Assembly (NCBI GenBank): GCA_003086555.1
Contig: QEFN01000004.1
Span: forward strand, 1-37,360
Direction: 5' to 3'
DNA length: 37,360 nt
Source of the DNA: Sulfolobus sp. SCGC AB-777_G06
GTDB lineage: Archaea > Thermoproteota > Thermoprotei_A > Sulfolobales > Sulfolobaceae
Positions 8,480 to 15,290 of this stretch are shown here, one piece after another. The first letter of the stretch is position 1. Every line of letters begins with the position of its first letter. The notes beneath the pieces were generated by a model. The model saw only the letters and a list, made by a program, of their open reading frames with translations. It made no database searches and was not told where the DNA came from. Made by a program: the position numbers and the translations under genes.

Positions 8480-10294
8480 TTACGTATTACTTTCCTCTCT
8501 AACTAATTTCATTGAGTAATATTCATTGTTTTCCTTCTGAATTCTATCTAGATAACTCCCAGGCTTATTTACTCTAGGCCTACCGCTATCCATATCTCTT
8601 CTAAATGTTATTCCTAGTTCTTTAAGGAACTCGTTCATACCGGAACTAAGGCTTTGGGGCTTTTTAGCATGCCCTCTCAAACCCGGAATCCCTGAAAATA
8701 CCATTACTCTATCTGCGATATAGTCATGAAGAGCTAGATCGTGATCTACCATAAAAGTTACGCTTTTTCTCTCCCTAGTGACTCTCTTTATTGCCTTAGC
8801 TACAACGTATCGTTCCTCTACATCTAAATACGACGAAGGTTCATCTATTACATATACATCAGCTTCTTTAGCTAAAGCTGTTGTTACATACAATTTTTGT
8901 AACTCTCCACCACTAAGGTCTGAGACTTTAGATTCTAATATTCTATGTAAGTTAAGCCTTTTGACTACCTCCTCAAAGAACCAATTAGATGAAGATAGAA
9001 CATCCTTCCTAACATTTTCTAAGAACTCTTGAACAGTACCGTCAAAATTCGGAGCTATTCTTTGAGGCTTATATGATAATGATAAGCCCTCAGTTAGAAC
9101 TTGCCCTTCGTCGGGATTTATCTCTGAAACTAAAATTCTCATAAAAGTTGTCTTTCCTATCCCATTTGGCCCCACTATGCCTATTACCTCACCTTCTCTA
9201 GCATAACCTTCTTCAACTTCAAGGCTAAATCCCTCTAACTTCTTAAACATATTAGTCCAAATTACCTTAGGTTGAGCGTTAGCGTTTAAGTCTAAATCTG
9301 TTAACTCTTTCAAGTTAAACTTTATTTCATCTGGTCTTATTTGCATGTTTTCAGCAGGCAAATACCCTTTAAGGAAATTATTTATTCCTACTCTGCTGGT
9401 ATAGGTCTTTGAAACTCTACCGTAAACTGAACTTTTACCATATACTATGTTTATTAGATCTGTTAGATAATCTAGTACTATAAGGTCATGTTCAACTACG
9501 ACTACGTACTTTCCCTTTGTGAGTTCCCTAATGGAATTAGCCATGTTTATTCTTTCTCTTATGTCCAGATATGAGGAAGGTTCGTCAAAGAGATAAACAT
9601 CGGCTTCTCTCACTAATGCAGCAGCTATTAAGAGCTTTTGTAGCTCTCCACCACTTAAATATTTCACGTCTTTTTCCCAGAAAGGGGTGAGGTTTAGTAA
9701 TCTCTTTACTTCATCTAATTTACCCCTTTCATCGATCTTAGATAGTAGAGAGCTAACAGTTCCCTTTAAGAATTTACTGGCGTATTCAACGTACTGAATC
9801 TTATGTATTACTCTCAGTTTCTCGTTATATAAAGAGTAAAAGTAGTCGTAAAGTTCTTTCCCCTTAAATCTCTCCAACACTTGCTCTTTAGTCAATTTAG
9901 CTTGTGGATCACCAAAGTTTGGTATTAGATCCCCACTCAAGATACGTAAAATCGTAGACTTCCCCGTACTATTCTTGCCCAAAAGACCTATTATGTAACC
10001 CCTCTTAGGAGTGATAAGCCCGAATAACTTAAAACCGTTAACCTTGTATCTATGGATCTCTTCTTTACCAAACTCGTCAGGTAAGTTTACTATGTCAATA
10101 GCTCCAAACGGACATTTCTTAATGCAAATACCACAACCTATACAAGTCTCTTCATATATTACCGGCTTTCCTTTTACGAGATCTGATAATTCAATTGCCT
10201 TACTGCCAGATTTGTTAATAGGACAGAAGGTAATACATTCGGTATTGCACTTATCAGGCTTACAATAATCGTAGTTTAATACCGCAACTCGCAC
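8480..10294 (-). CDS. abcE1: ABCE1/Rli1 ribosome-recycling ATPase
   Basis: About 604 residues. It splits post-termination 70S ribosomes with aRF1 or aPelota. Seen: an N-terminal ferredoxin-like part with CKPDKCNTECITFCP and CIGCGICIKKCPFGAI, which binds two [4Fe-4S] clusters. There are two ABC domains, with Walker A GKNSTGKST (about 110) and GPNGIGKTT (about 380), two LSGGELQKL signatures and two DEPSSYLD D-loops. GTG at 10294 gives the family-typical MRVAVLNYDYC; the GTG at 10306 would add four unneeded residues. A short acidic ORF precedes it on the same strand. Confidence 0.96.
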   Translation of the reverse strand: MRVAVLNYDYCKPDKCNTECITFCPINKSGSKAIELSDLVKGKPVIYEETCIGCGICIKKCPFGAIDIVNLPDEFGKEEIHRYKVNGFKLFGLITPKRGYIIGLLGKNSTGKSTILRILSGDLIPNFGDPQAKLTKEQVLERFKGKELYDYFYSLYNEKLRVIHKIQYVEYASKFLKGTVSSLLSKIDERGKLDEVKRLLNLTPFWEKDVKYLSGGELQKLLIAAALVREADVYLFDEPSSYLDIRERINMANSIRELTKGKYVVVVEHDLIVLDYLTDLINIVYGKSSVYGRVSKTYTSRVGINNFLKGYLPAENMQIRPDEIKFNLKELTDLDLNANAQPKVIWTNMFKKLEGFSLEVEEGYAREGEVIGIVGPNGIGKTTFMRILVSEINPDEGQVLTEGLSLSYKPQRIAPNFDGTVQEFLENVRKDVLSSSNWFFEEVVKRLNLHRILESKVSDLSGGELQKLYVTTALAKEADVYVIDEPSSYLDVEERYVVAKAIKRVTRERKSVTFMVDHDLALHDYIADRVMVFSGIPGLRGHAKKPQSLSSGMNEFLKELGITFRRDMDSGRPRVNKPGSYLDRIQKENNEYYSMKLVREESNT

Positions 10295-10334
10295 TAAAAT
10301 CCCCACTTAAAATAGGATAATAAAAAATATGAAA

Positions 10335-10439
10335 TTACCACTCTTCCTCTTCCCAATCTTCCTCCTCTTCCCAATCCTCCTCTTCGTCAAACTCGTCAAA
10401 ATCTTCTTCCCAATCCTCTTCAAATACCAATCTATTCAC
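10335..10439 (-). CDS. Small acidic Trp-rich protein (34 residues)
   Basis: An ORF of 34 residues: MNRLVFEEDW, EEDFDEFDEE, EDWEEEEDWE, EEEW. 22 of 34 residues are Asp or Glu and four are Trp (10, 23, 29, 34), with three EEDWEE-type repeats. The repeats use different Glu and Asp codons, which suggests selection on protein rather than DNA. A T-rich TATA-like element at 10462-10474 lies about 29 nt before the GTG (alternative TTG at 10442). An in-frame stop lies just upstream. It ends 40 nt before ABCE1 on the same strand. The composition recalls eukaryotic DSS1/Sem1, but homology is not shown. It could also be a leader peptide. Function unknown. Confidence 0.55.
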   Translation of the reverse strand: MNRLVFEEDWEEDFDEFDEEEDWEEEEDWEEEEW

Positions 10440-10461
10440 CAAAACATCACACTTACAATAT

Positions 10462-10474
10462 CCTTAAAAAATTT
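10462..10474 (-). promoter_or_regulatory. TATA-like element for the small acidic ORF/ABCE1
   Basis: On the minus strand this reads AAATTTTTTAAGG, placed about 26-29 nt before the TTG/GTG start pair of the 34-residue ORF. This suggests a leaderless mRNA that may continue into ABCE1. Confidence 0.4.
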
Positions 10475-10520
10475 CCTATTTACTTCAGCTTATTAACTTT
10501 CTCTTAGAAAATTAATTATT

Positions 10521-10595
10521 GGGCCCGTAGCTCAGCCAGGATAGAGCACCGGCCTCCGGAGCCGGTGGTCCCGGGTTCAAATCCCGGCGGGCCCG
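10521..10595 (+). tRNA. tRNA-Arg (anticodon CCG)
   Basis: A full cloverleaf. The acceptor stem is GGGCCCG/CGGGCCC; the D arm has GCTC/GAGC; the anticodon stem CCGGC/GCCGG encloses loop CTCCGGA with anticodon CCG (decodes CGG); the T arm is CCGGG TTCAAAT CCCGG. Discriminator base is G. No intron and no encoded CCA. A TATA-like CTTATTAAC at about 10489-10497 is correctly spaced. The stop codon of the convergent tiaS gene begins at the very next base. Confidence 0.97.
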
Positions 10596-11885
10596 TTAAT
10601 TATGATAGTACAATAAATAGTTTATCAGATCGTTTTTAGCAGCAATATCGTAAGGATCACTACTGGACTCTAAAAAAATAGGTCTGGTAAGATGTCTATA
10701 TTTCCTAGATTGATAGAGGACATCAGTTAATAACCCTCTTTGTATATCTTGCTTCCGTTTATCTCCAAGAAATTTATAGCTACATTTTCTGCATCTAAAT
10801 CCCTTATTCTTTCCTAAAGACTCCGTAGAACTACCGCATTTAGGACACCTAGGGTTTACAAGTTCAAATGAGTTGAGCCTTAGAATCCTAATACTTTCGG
10901 CTTCAATTACCTTTTTAAAATAGCTTGATGGTTTTATACAACCTGTAACCAATAGTTCGTCTCCTTCTCTTAGTAGTTTGGAAGCCTCATTTAACTCCCC
11001 AGTTTCTTTATAAAATATAATTGGTATGTTCTCATTAGTATTAACTAGAACGTCGCCTCCTCGTAAGATTTTAACCGATTTAACAATCACGGACACTTGT
11101 ACAGTCTGATAATAGGTACCTTTTCTAGAAATGTGAGAGTTAGTAGCTTGATTTGTTTTAAATAACATAGCTCCAAAAATTTTGTTAGAAACTTTAATTT
11201 GTTCTAAAGCTCTTATAAGAGTTCTAACATCTGTGCCTCTAACCCCATATAATACAGGATCCTCACCGTGCGATACTATTTGAATCGTCTTTTCTATATA
11301 ATCATAATTTGCAAAGGTATGAGGAAAATTCTTTTCATCGAATTCTATTACAGATTTCTCATCAACTCTACGAGGCTCGTTATCATTCTTATACGTCAAT
11401 ATCTCATATGTATAACCGCTTACTGCTGGATTATAACCTAAAGATGCAATACTTCCTATTATTCCTCTGTCCCCCTTCACTATTATTCCATATCTCTCGG
11501 CAATCTTTCTGGCAAAATCCATCGTTACCACATCTTTTACAGCCTTTTCGTAAAATTTACCTAAATAGTTAGCAGCCTCGACATATGTAATTGCAATCCC
11601 AGGTTTCCTATTAAATTTCACAGCCTTTGATATCTCTTCCACATACTCTAACGATTTTTGCCAAATTTCCTCAGCTATCTCTTTAATGTCTATGTCAGTT
11701 CTAAAGGATAGTCTAATACTTGCGTTACCTCTGGTTTTCCACGGTATATTTGGATTTAATCTAACAAGATATGGAAAATCGGTAAAAATCACGTTATATT
11801 TTTCTCTCAAATAACGCATCAACAATACGGAAAAATGTGTAGTACATCCTGCTACTGGCGAATCATGATCATCAATACCTACAAT
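10596..11885 (-). CDS. tiaS: tRNA(Ile2) 2-agmatinylcytidine synthetase TiaS
   Basis: It attaches agmatine to C34 of tRNA-Ile(CAU) so that it reads AUA. Seen: the catalytic N-terminal motif VGIDDHDSPVAGCTTHFS, LVRLNPNIPWKTRGNAS, the family core with DPVLYGVRGTD, an OB-like region with VTGCIKPSS, and a C-terminal zinc ribbon CPKCGSS...CRKCSY. The first ordinary start codon (TTG 11825) would remove the GIDDHDSP motif that every TiaS needs. The open frame continues upstream without ATG, GTG or TTG. The best start is an ATT at 11885, which overlaps the stop of the upstream RAM gene (TAATT), suggesting reinitiation. About 429 residues. The start is inferred; the function is secure. Confidence 0.9.
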   Translation of the reverse strand: MVGIDDHDSPVAGCTTHFSVLLMRYLREKYNVIFTDFPYLVRLNPNIPWKTRGNASIRLSFRTDIDIKEIAEEIWQKSLEYVEEISKAVKFNRKPGIAITYVEAANYLGKFYEKAVKDVVTMDFARKIAERYGIIVKGDRGIIGSIASLGYNPAVSGYTYEILTYKNDNEPRRVDEKSVIEFDEKNFPHTFANYDYIEKTIQIVSHGEDPVLYGVRGTDVRTLIRALEQIKVSNKIFGAMLFKTNQATNSHISRKGTYYQTVQVSVIVKSVKILRGGDVLVNTNENIPIIFYKETGELNEASKLLREGDELLVTGCIKPSSYFKKVIEAESIRILRLNSFELVNPRCPKCGSSTESLGKNKGFRCRKCSYKFLGDKRKQDIQRGLLTDVLYQSRKYRHLTRPIFLESSSDPYDIAAKNDLINYLLYYHN

Positions 11886-12136
11886 TACTTCTTTACTACG
11901 CTCTTGCCTTCCACTATTATCATTGTTAATGTCGATCTCACCTTAGGTAATTTCCTTACAGTATTAGTTACAAAATCCTTTAATTTATCCAATGAATCAG
12001 CTTCAACTTTAGCAACTATATCATACACTCCATAAACTACATGAACCTCAGTTATCTCTTTCATGTTTTTTAATTTATCGAACACTTCTTCTTCTCCTCC
12101 AGCATCTGTATTAATGAGAACTATCGCAGATGCCAA
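11885..12136 (-). CDS. Stand-alone RAM (Lrp/AsnC effector-binding) domain protein
   Basis: About 83 residues. Seen: SAIVLINTDAGGEEEVFDKL, ITEVHVVYGVYDIVAKVEADS and VRSTLTMIIVEGKSV, the alpha-beta RAM sandwich that binds amino acids in Lrp-type regulators. There is no helix-turn-helix, so it would act as a ligand-sensing partner rather than bind DNA itself. TTG at 12136 gives MASAIVLIN and lies about 10 nt after the transcript start predicted from the TATA near 12168-12176; the longer TTG start at 12163 would lie upstream of that transcript start. Its TAA stop overlaps the presumed ATT start of tiaS. Confidence 0.82.
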   Translation of the reverse strand: MASAIVLINTDAGGEEEVFDKLKNMKEITEVHVVYGVYDIVAKVEADSLDKLKDFVTNTVRKLPKVRSTLTMIIVEGKSVVKK

Positions 12137-12163
12137 TTTTGACCCAAGAAGGTTTATTAGCAA

Positions 12164-12181
12164 TAAAGTTATAATAATTTT
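12164..12181. promoter_or_regulatory. Shared divergent promoter, RAM gene and tsr3
   Basis: The 55-bp gap holds one AT-rich, nearly palindromic element, TAAAGTTATAATAATTTTA. It is placed about 24 nt before the tsr3 ATG, and on the other strand it lies about 26 nt before a start near 12146 for the RAM gene. The tsr3 mRNA would be leaderless. Confidence 0.45.
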
Positions 12182-12191
12182 ATGACAATTA

Positions 12192-12731
12192 ATGAAGCTA
12201 TTTATTATAGATTATGGCCAAGATGATCCTAAGAAATGCACTGGTAAAAAACTAGTACGTTTAGGTTTTGCTAAGTTAACTAAACATGAAATGGGAATAG
12301 TTCTAGACCCTTTTTCAAGAATAACTTTATCTATAGATGATAAAGAACTAGCTCTTAAAGAGGGTATTACTGCTTTAGACGCGTCGTGGAACATTATTAC
12401 TGAGAAAACCTTTATAAAGAAAAATACGCATAGGAGATTACCTGCTCTTTTCGCAGGAAACCCCACTCATTACGCAATGGCATATAAATTGTCCACGTTG
12501 GAGGCTCTTGCTGCAGCTCTATATATTCTAGATGAAGTAAATGAAGCTATGAAGCTATTAAATACTATAAAATGGGGGCATACTTTTTTAGAATTAAACA
12601 AGGAAATACTTGAAGCCTATAGGGGTAGAAAAGAGAAGGAAATACTTAAGGTAGAGAAGGAAATAATAGATAAGATCTTAGGGGAGCCTACCAATAACCC
12701 GGCTTCTGTATTTAGGGGGAATCCGACTTAG
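12192..12731 (+). CDS. tsr3: 16S/18S rRNA aminocarboxypropyltransferase Tsr3
   Basis: 179 residues. It transfers the 3-amino-3-carboxypropyl group of SAM to a hypermodified uridine of small-subunit rRNA (shown for yeast and archaeal Tsr3). Seen: [25 protein letters not shown], and the signature [19 protein letters not shown] followed by [13 protein letters not shown] and [11 protein letters not shown], all typical of the family with its SPOUT-like knot. ATG start. The last 16 residues are encoded antisense to the 3' end of the RNase P RNA gene; their sequence ([16 protein letters not shown]) is probably shaped by the RNA rather than by the enzyme. Confidence 0.93.
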   Translation: MKLFIIDYGQDDPKKCTGKKLVRLGFAKLTKHEMGIVLDPFSRITLSIDDKELALKEGITALDASWNIITEKTFIKKNTHRRLPALFAGNPTHYAMAYKLSTLEALAAALYILDEVNEAMKLLNTIKWGHTFLELNKEILEAYRGRKEKEILKVEKEIIDKILGEPTNNPASVFRGNPT

Positions 12732-12995
12732 CGTCAAGAGAAGGATCGGATCCCCTATTCATCTCCTTCTCTACTTGCTCCGAGAAGGTCGGCCGTTTCA
12801 ACCGGTATAAAGGATCTCATGCCCCTAGCTTAGTCACCTAAGCTAGGAGTTATCTCATTTTCATCTTCCATTATACCGGTTTCGTTTCTGTTCCGTAGCC
12901 AAGGGTGCTACCCTTGTCTTATACGACTTCCCTGGGGATCTGGAGGCCGGAGTTTCCTCAGGGTATATTACCCCGTATCCCCCTGGTAGGCTCCC
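12682..12995 (-). ncRNA. rnpB: RNase P RNA (archaeal type A)
   Basis: The catalytic RNA that removes tRNA 5' leaders. On the minus strand: an 11-bp P1 helix between GGGAGCCTACC (12985-12995) and GGTAGGCTCCC (12682-12692). CR-I is GAGGAAACTCCGGC (12946-12959). An ACAGAAACGAAACCGG block is at 12876-12891. CR-IV is GATGAAT with GGGGATCC (12748-12763). CR-V is ACAGAAGCCGGG (12698-12709). CCGGC of CR-I pairs with GCCGG of CR-V to form P4. About 314 nt and GC-rich in an AT-rich region. The 5' end is 8 nt past the secG stop, so the promoter would be inside secG or the RNA is cut from a longer transcript. The 3' 50 nt are antisense to tsr3. Confidence 0.92.
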
Positions 12996-13002
12996 TTATA
13001 TT

Positions 13003-13185
13003 TTACACTGGGGGAGGAATTAAAATTGACGCCAGTATTACTCCTGCTATTATAGCAATAGAAGCTATAATTAGAATTGTAGGAGATACCTTAACCTTCT
13101 CTCTTTCTTCTTCATAATATCTAATTAAACCTGCCATTGAAACCAAAGGCACTGTTTCTTTCCTTCTCTTTTTACTAGAAGGCAT
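13003..13185 (-). CDS. secG: Protein translocase subunit Sec61 beta (archaeal SecG)
   Basis: A 60-residue tail-anchored subunit of the SecYEG/Sec61 channel. Seen: the cytosolic motif ETVPLVSMAGLIRYYEEE followed by one membrane helix (about residues 35-57, ILIIASIAIIAGVILASILI) and a short PPPV end, exactly the archaeal Sec61 beta layout. ATG start 2 nt after the GGGP synthase stop, with GGAG in the end of that gene as SD. RNase P RNA begins 8 nt downstream. Confidence 0.93.
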   Translation of the reverse strand: MPSSKKRRKETVPLVSMAGLIRYYEEEREKVKVSPTILIIASIAIIAGVILASILIPPPV

Positions 13186-13187
13186 AT

Positions 13188-13943
13188 TTATTTTCTCCTC
13201 ATACTTTTGATTTCTTTTATAATTTTTAAGGCTTTCTCTGAATCTTGTTCAATAATATTACCAGTAACTATAATATCTGCACCTGCGCTTGCTAGAAGTT
13301 TTCCGCTCTCTTCATCTCTTATACCGCCTCCTACTATAATTATAGCATCATCTACATTGCTTTTCACAGTTTTAATAGCTAAAGGATTAATTGTCTTTGG
13401 AGCTCCAGATCCAGCTTCCAAATATATGAACTCCATCCCCATATACCTGGCCATCAAAGAGTAAGCTAAAATTAATTCAGTATTCTCATATGGTATTACT
13501 CTAGCTTTACCAACATGTGCAGCAGTTCCACCATGACCTATAATAACGTATGCTGTAGGTAAAACCTCGAGTCCTAATTTCTTTATAATTGGAGCAGCTA
13601 CTAATTGTGCACCGACAACGTAATATAAATCATCAGAATTTAGTAATGACATAAAAAGAATTGCATCGGCTTTACTTGAGATCAGATTTACGTTACTTGG
13701 AAATATAATCGTAGGTAAACCGAATTCTGTTAAGCTCGATATGATTTTATCTAATTTCTCTTGTGAAACTCCTAGAGTACCTCCTATAAGAAAAGCATCA
13801 GTTCCGGCTTCTACTAATTTTTTGCCCAAATAATAAACTTGGTTTTCGTCTACCTTGTCGGGATCGAACAATGAAAAGTGAATAACTTTACCGTCGTTAA
13901 GTTTCTCTCTAATGTAACTCTTCACTTTCCCCTTTAGTCTCAT
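13188..13943 (-). CDS. Geranylgeranylglyceryl phosphate synthase
   Basis: About 251 residues. It makes the first ether bond of archaeal lipids by joining sn-glycerol-1-phosphate to geranylgeranyl diphosphate. Seen: a TIM-barrel with [22 protein letters not shown], the FPSNVNLIS segment, [13 protein letters not shown] and the phosphate-binding [17 protein letters not shown] at 13943 ([10 protein letters not shown]) gives the usual length. The longer frame from 14072 would run through the Elf1 gene and adds residues without family support; a GTG at 13925 is also possible. It overlaps the end of elf1 by about 35 nt. It supplies the lipids that the tes product in this window later links. Confidence 0.9.
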   Translation of the reverse strand: MRLKGKVKSYIREKLNDGKVIHFSLFDPDKVDENQVYYLGKKLVEAGTDAFLIGGTLGVSQEKLDKIISSLTEFGLPTIIFPSNVNLISSKADAILFMSLLNSDDLYYVVGAQLVAAPIIKKLGLEVLPTAYVIIGHGGTAAHVGKARVIPYENTELILAYSLMARYMGMEFIYLEAGSGAPKTINPLAIKTVKSNVDDAIIIVGGGIRDEESGKLLASAGADIIVTGNIIEQDSEKALKIIKEIKSMRRK

Positions 13944-14232
13944 CTTCAGTCTGCTCCTCACTACTACTTGATAAAATTTCAATCTTTCCCTCATAATATA
14001 AATCGATAAACTTACCATATGCATTAGCTTGATCGTAAACAGGTGGAACATCAAACTCAGCTTGTAATCCACAACTACCGCATTTTATTTTAGCCTTTCC
14101 ATCTTTGATTGTAACGCTGAGAGCTACTTTTCCACATCTGGGGCACTCAAAGATATCAGGTATTTTTGGTTTTGGCTTTTGAAGGAGTTGCTTTCTTTTT
14201 TTCCTTCTTCCTCCCACTCTTCCCTTCCCCAC
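13909..14232 (-). CDS. elf1: Elf1-type transcription elongation factor
   Basis: 107 residues. Seen: a basic N-terminus ([11 protein letters not shown]), then [15 protein letters not shown] and [15 protein letters not shown] forming one four-Cys zinc ribbon, then [21 protein letters not shown] and an acidic Ser/Glu tail. This is the archaeal Elf1 pattern; the protein binds RNA polymerase near the DNA entry channel. GTG start. The first 77 nt overlap a small membrane-protein ORF in another frame, and the end overlaps GGGP synthase, so the three genes are tightly coupled. Confidence 0.88.
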   Translation of the reverse strand: MGKGRVGGRRKKRKQLLQKPKPKIPDIFECPRCGKVALSVTIKDGKAKIKCGSCGLQAEFDVPPVYDQANAYGKFIDLYYEGKIEILSSSSEEQTEDETKGESEELH

Positions 14233-14362
14233 CTATCTTTATCCTAATTCCAGTATTAAACACTTCTACAAAGATAACATATGCAATCCCTGCTATTAAC
14301 GTACCTATAACGCCAAGATATGCTAACTCTAACGGAGATAAAGCCAAGATATATAACCTCAT
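14156..14362 (-). CDS. Small single-pass membrane protein, function unknown
   Basis: 68 residues. Seen: an N-terminal hydrophobic helix (about residues 8-33, LSPLELAYLGVIGTLIAGIAYVIFV) and a cytoplasmic tail rich in Lys with Ser/Thr/Ala. No family recognised. It overlaps the SWIM gene by 4 nt upstream and elf1 by 77 nt downstream. The long overlap makes one of the two starts doubtful: its basic tail and the basic N-terminus of Elf1 come from the same purine-rich DNA. The clear membrane helix outside the overlap supports a real gene. Confidence 0.5.
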   Translation of the reverse strand: MRLYILALSPLELAYLGVIGTLIAGIAYVIFVEVFNTGIRIKIGGEGKSGRKKEKKKATPSKAKTKNT

Positions 14363-14724
14363 CTCATAACTAGCTTTCTTAGTATAAATGACTTATCCAT
14401 GCTATAAATCTCTAATAAAATCTCTTTCATAGTAACTAGATCGACGTAAATAGATCTAGCCTTATCTTTTTCTAATGCCAATTCCAATGCTTGTAAATGA
14501 TAACATTTTGTGCTCCCTGCATTCACTCGTTTTTCTGCAACAAGATTTTTTCTAAAGATGCGGTAATAGAAGTGAGGACAAGAGCAATAATTCTCGGATA
14601 GTATATAATCCTTATCCTTACCCATGAATACATATATAGCAAACAATGAATTCACTAAACTTATTTTAATAATCCTATTCTCTATAAGAGCAGCTTCTTT
14701 TGCTTTTACTGTTAAACTTTTCAC
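14359..14724 (-). CDS. SWIM zinc-finger protein
   Basis: 121 residues. Seen: the SWIM motif with Cys47, Cys49 (YCSCPHFYY) and CYH (about 74-76), that is CxC...CxH, in a small alpha/beta protein. Known: archaeal SWIM proteins are distant relatives of eukaryotic SWS1, which pairs with Rad51 paralogues in recombination. Archaeal function is not settled. GTG start; a TATA-like AAATATAATTA about 26 nt upstream suggests a leaderless transcript. First gene of the SWIM, membrane protein, elf1, GGGP synthase, secG, rnpB run. Confidence 0.7.
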   Translation of the reverse strand: MKSLTVKAKEAALIENRIIKISLVNSLFAIYVFMGKDKDYILSENYCSCPHFYYRIFRKNLVAEKRVNAGSTKCYHLQALELALEKDKARSIYVDLVTMKEILLEIYSMDKSFILRKLVMR

Positions 14725-14781
14725 TATAATTATTCTGACGACGGTAATTATATTTATGTGTTACATGACATAGATAAAAGG

Positions 14782-14869
<88 letters not shown>

Positions 14870-15038
14870 ATTATCAAAAGTGTTAATCTTAATAATTAAA
14901 TCTTTCTTCCTTAACCTCGTCATAGAGTTGACCGTCTAGTAACAAGGTGAATTGAAAAACAAAGGAAATAAATTGATAATAAATGCGAAAACAATACAAC
15001 TTTACGTGTTTTATTAGAATTATTAACTATGAAGCCAG

Positions 15039-15061
15039 GTCACCCCTTTGTTTCAACTGGA
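15039..15061 (-). repeat. Origin recognition box, inverted copy
   Basis: On the minus strand: TCCAGTTGAAACAAAGGGGT followed by GAC. It matches the Sulfolobus ORB pattern TTCCAGTGGAAACxAAGGGG closely, including the G-string that the Orc1 winged helix contacts. Confidence 0.85.
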
Positions 15062-15168
15062 CATACTATATTTTATCTCTAAAGCAAAAATCAGTGTAAA
15101 AATTAATCTTATTATACAAACTAGTGTTGCCTACGTCTTGTGATTATAGTACTTTAGATTATTCTTCA

Positions 15169-15193
15169 TTTCCAGTGGAAATAGAGGGGGAGA
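15169..15193 (+). repeat. Origin recognition box, direct copy 1
   Basis: TTTCCAGTGGAAATAGAGGG followed by GGAGA. It shares TCCAGTGGAAATAGAGGGG with the next copy 47 bp downstream and points opposite to the copy at 15039. Confidence 0.85.
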
Positions 15194-15215
15194 TGCTTAT
15201 CATAATACGTTATTA

Positions 15216-15240
15216 TCTCCAGTGGAAATAGAGGGGTGAT
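15216..15240 (+). repeat. Origin recognition box, direct copy 2
   Basis: TCTCCAGTGGAAATAGAGGG followed by GTGAT. It is nearest to orc1-1 and about 25 bp upstream of that gene's TATA region, so Orc1-1 bound here could repress its own promoter. Confidence 0.85.
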
Positions 15241-15265
15241 TTACCGGGGAGTTAAAGGTTAAAAG

Positions 15266-15280
15266 AAATATTAATATAAT
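15266..15280 (+). promoter_or_regulatory. TATA region of orc1-1
   Basis: AAATATTAATATAATTT lies 11-26 nt before the ATG, consistent with a leaderless or near-leaderless orc1-1 mRNA starting inside the origin region. Confidence 0.45.
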
Positions 15281-15290
15281 TTAGTAAATA

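Larger units (their letters stand above)
14870..15290. other. Chromosomal replication origin (oriC1 type) upstream of orc1-1
   Basis: The only long non-genic stretch. It holds one inverted origin-recognition box (15039-15061) and two direct ones (15169-15193 and 15216-15240). These flank about 107 bp of AT-rich DNA (15062-15168) that could unwind. It lies directly before orc1-1. Known: Sulfolobus oriC1 sits next to orc1-1/cdc6-1 and has ORB elements in opposing orientation around an unwinding region, bound by Orc1-1. The left part (14870-15030) is AT-rich with the tRNA-Ala promoter and no other clear element. Confidence 0.85.

Noticed and set aside
12905..13117. Plus-strand ORF of 70 residues
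   Set aside because: It is the antisense of RNase P RNA and secG; no family motif.
14948..14970. Possible fourth, degenerate ORB (GAATTGAAAAACAAAGGAAA)
   Set aside because: Lacks the CCAGT half and the GGGG string; resemblance limited to a short A-rich core.
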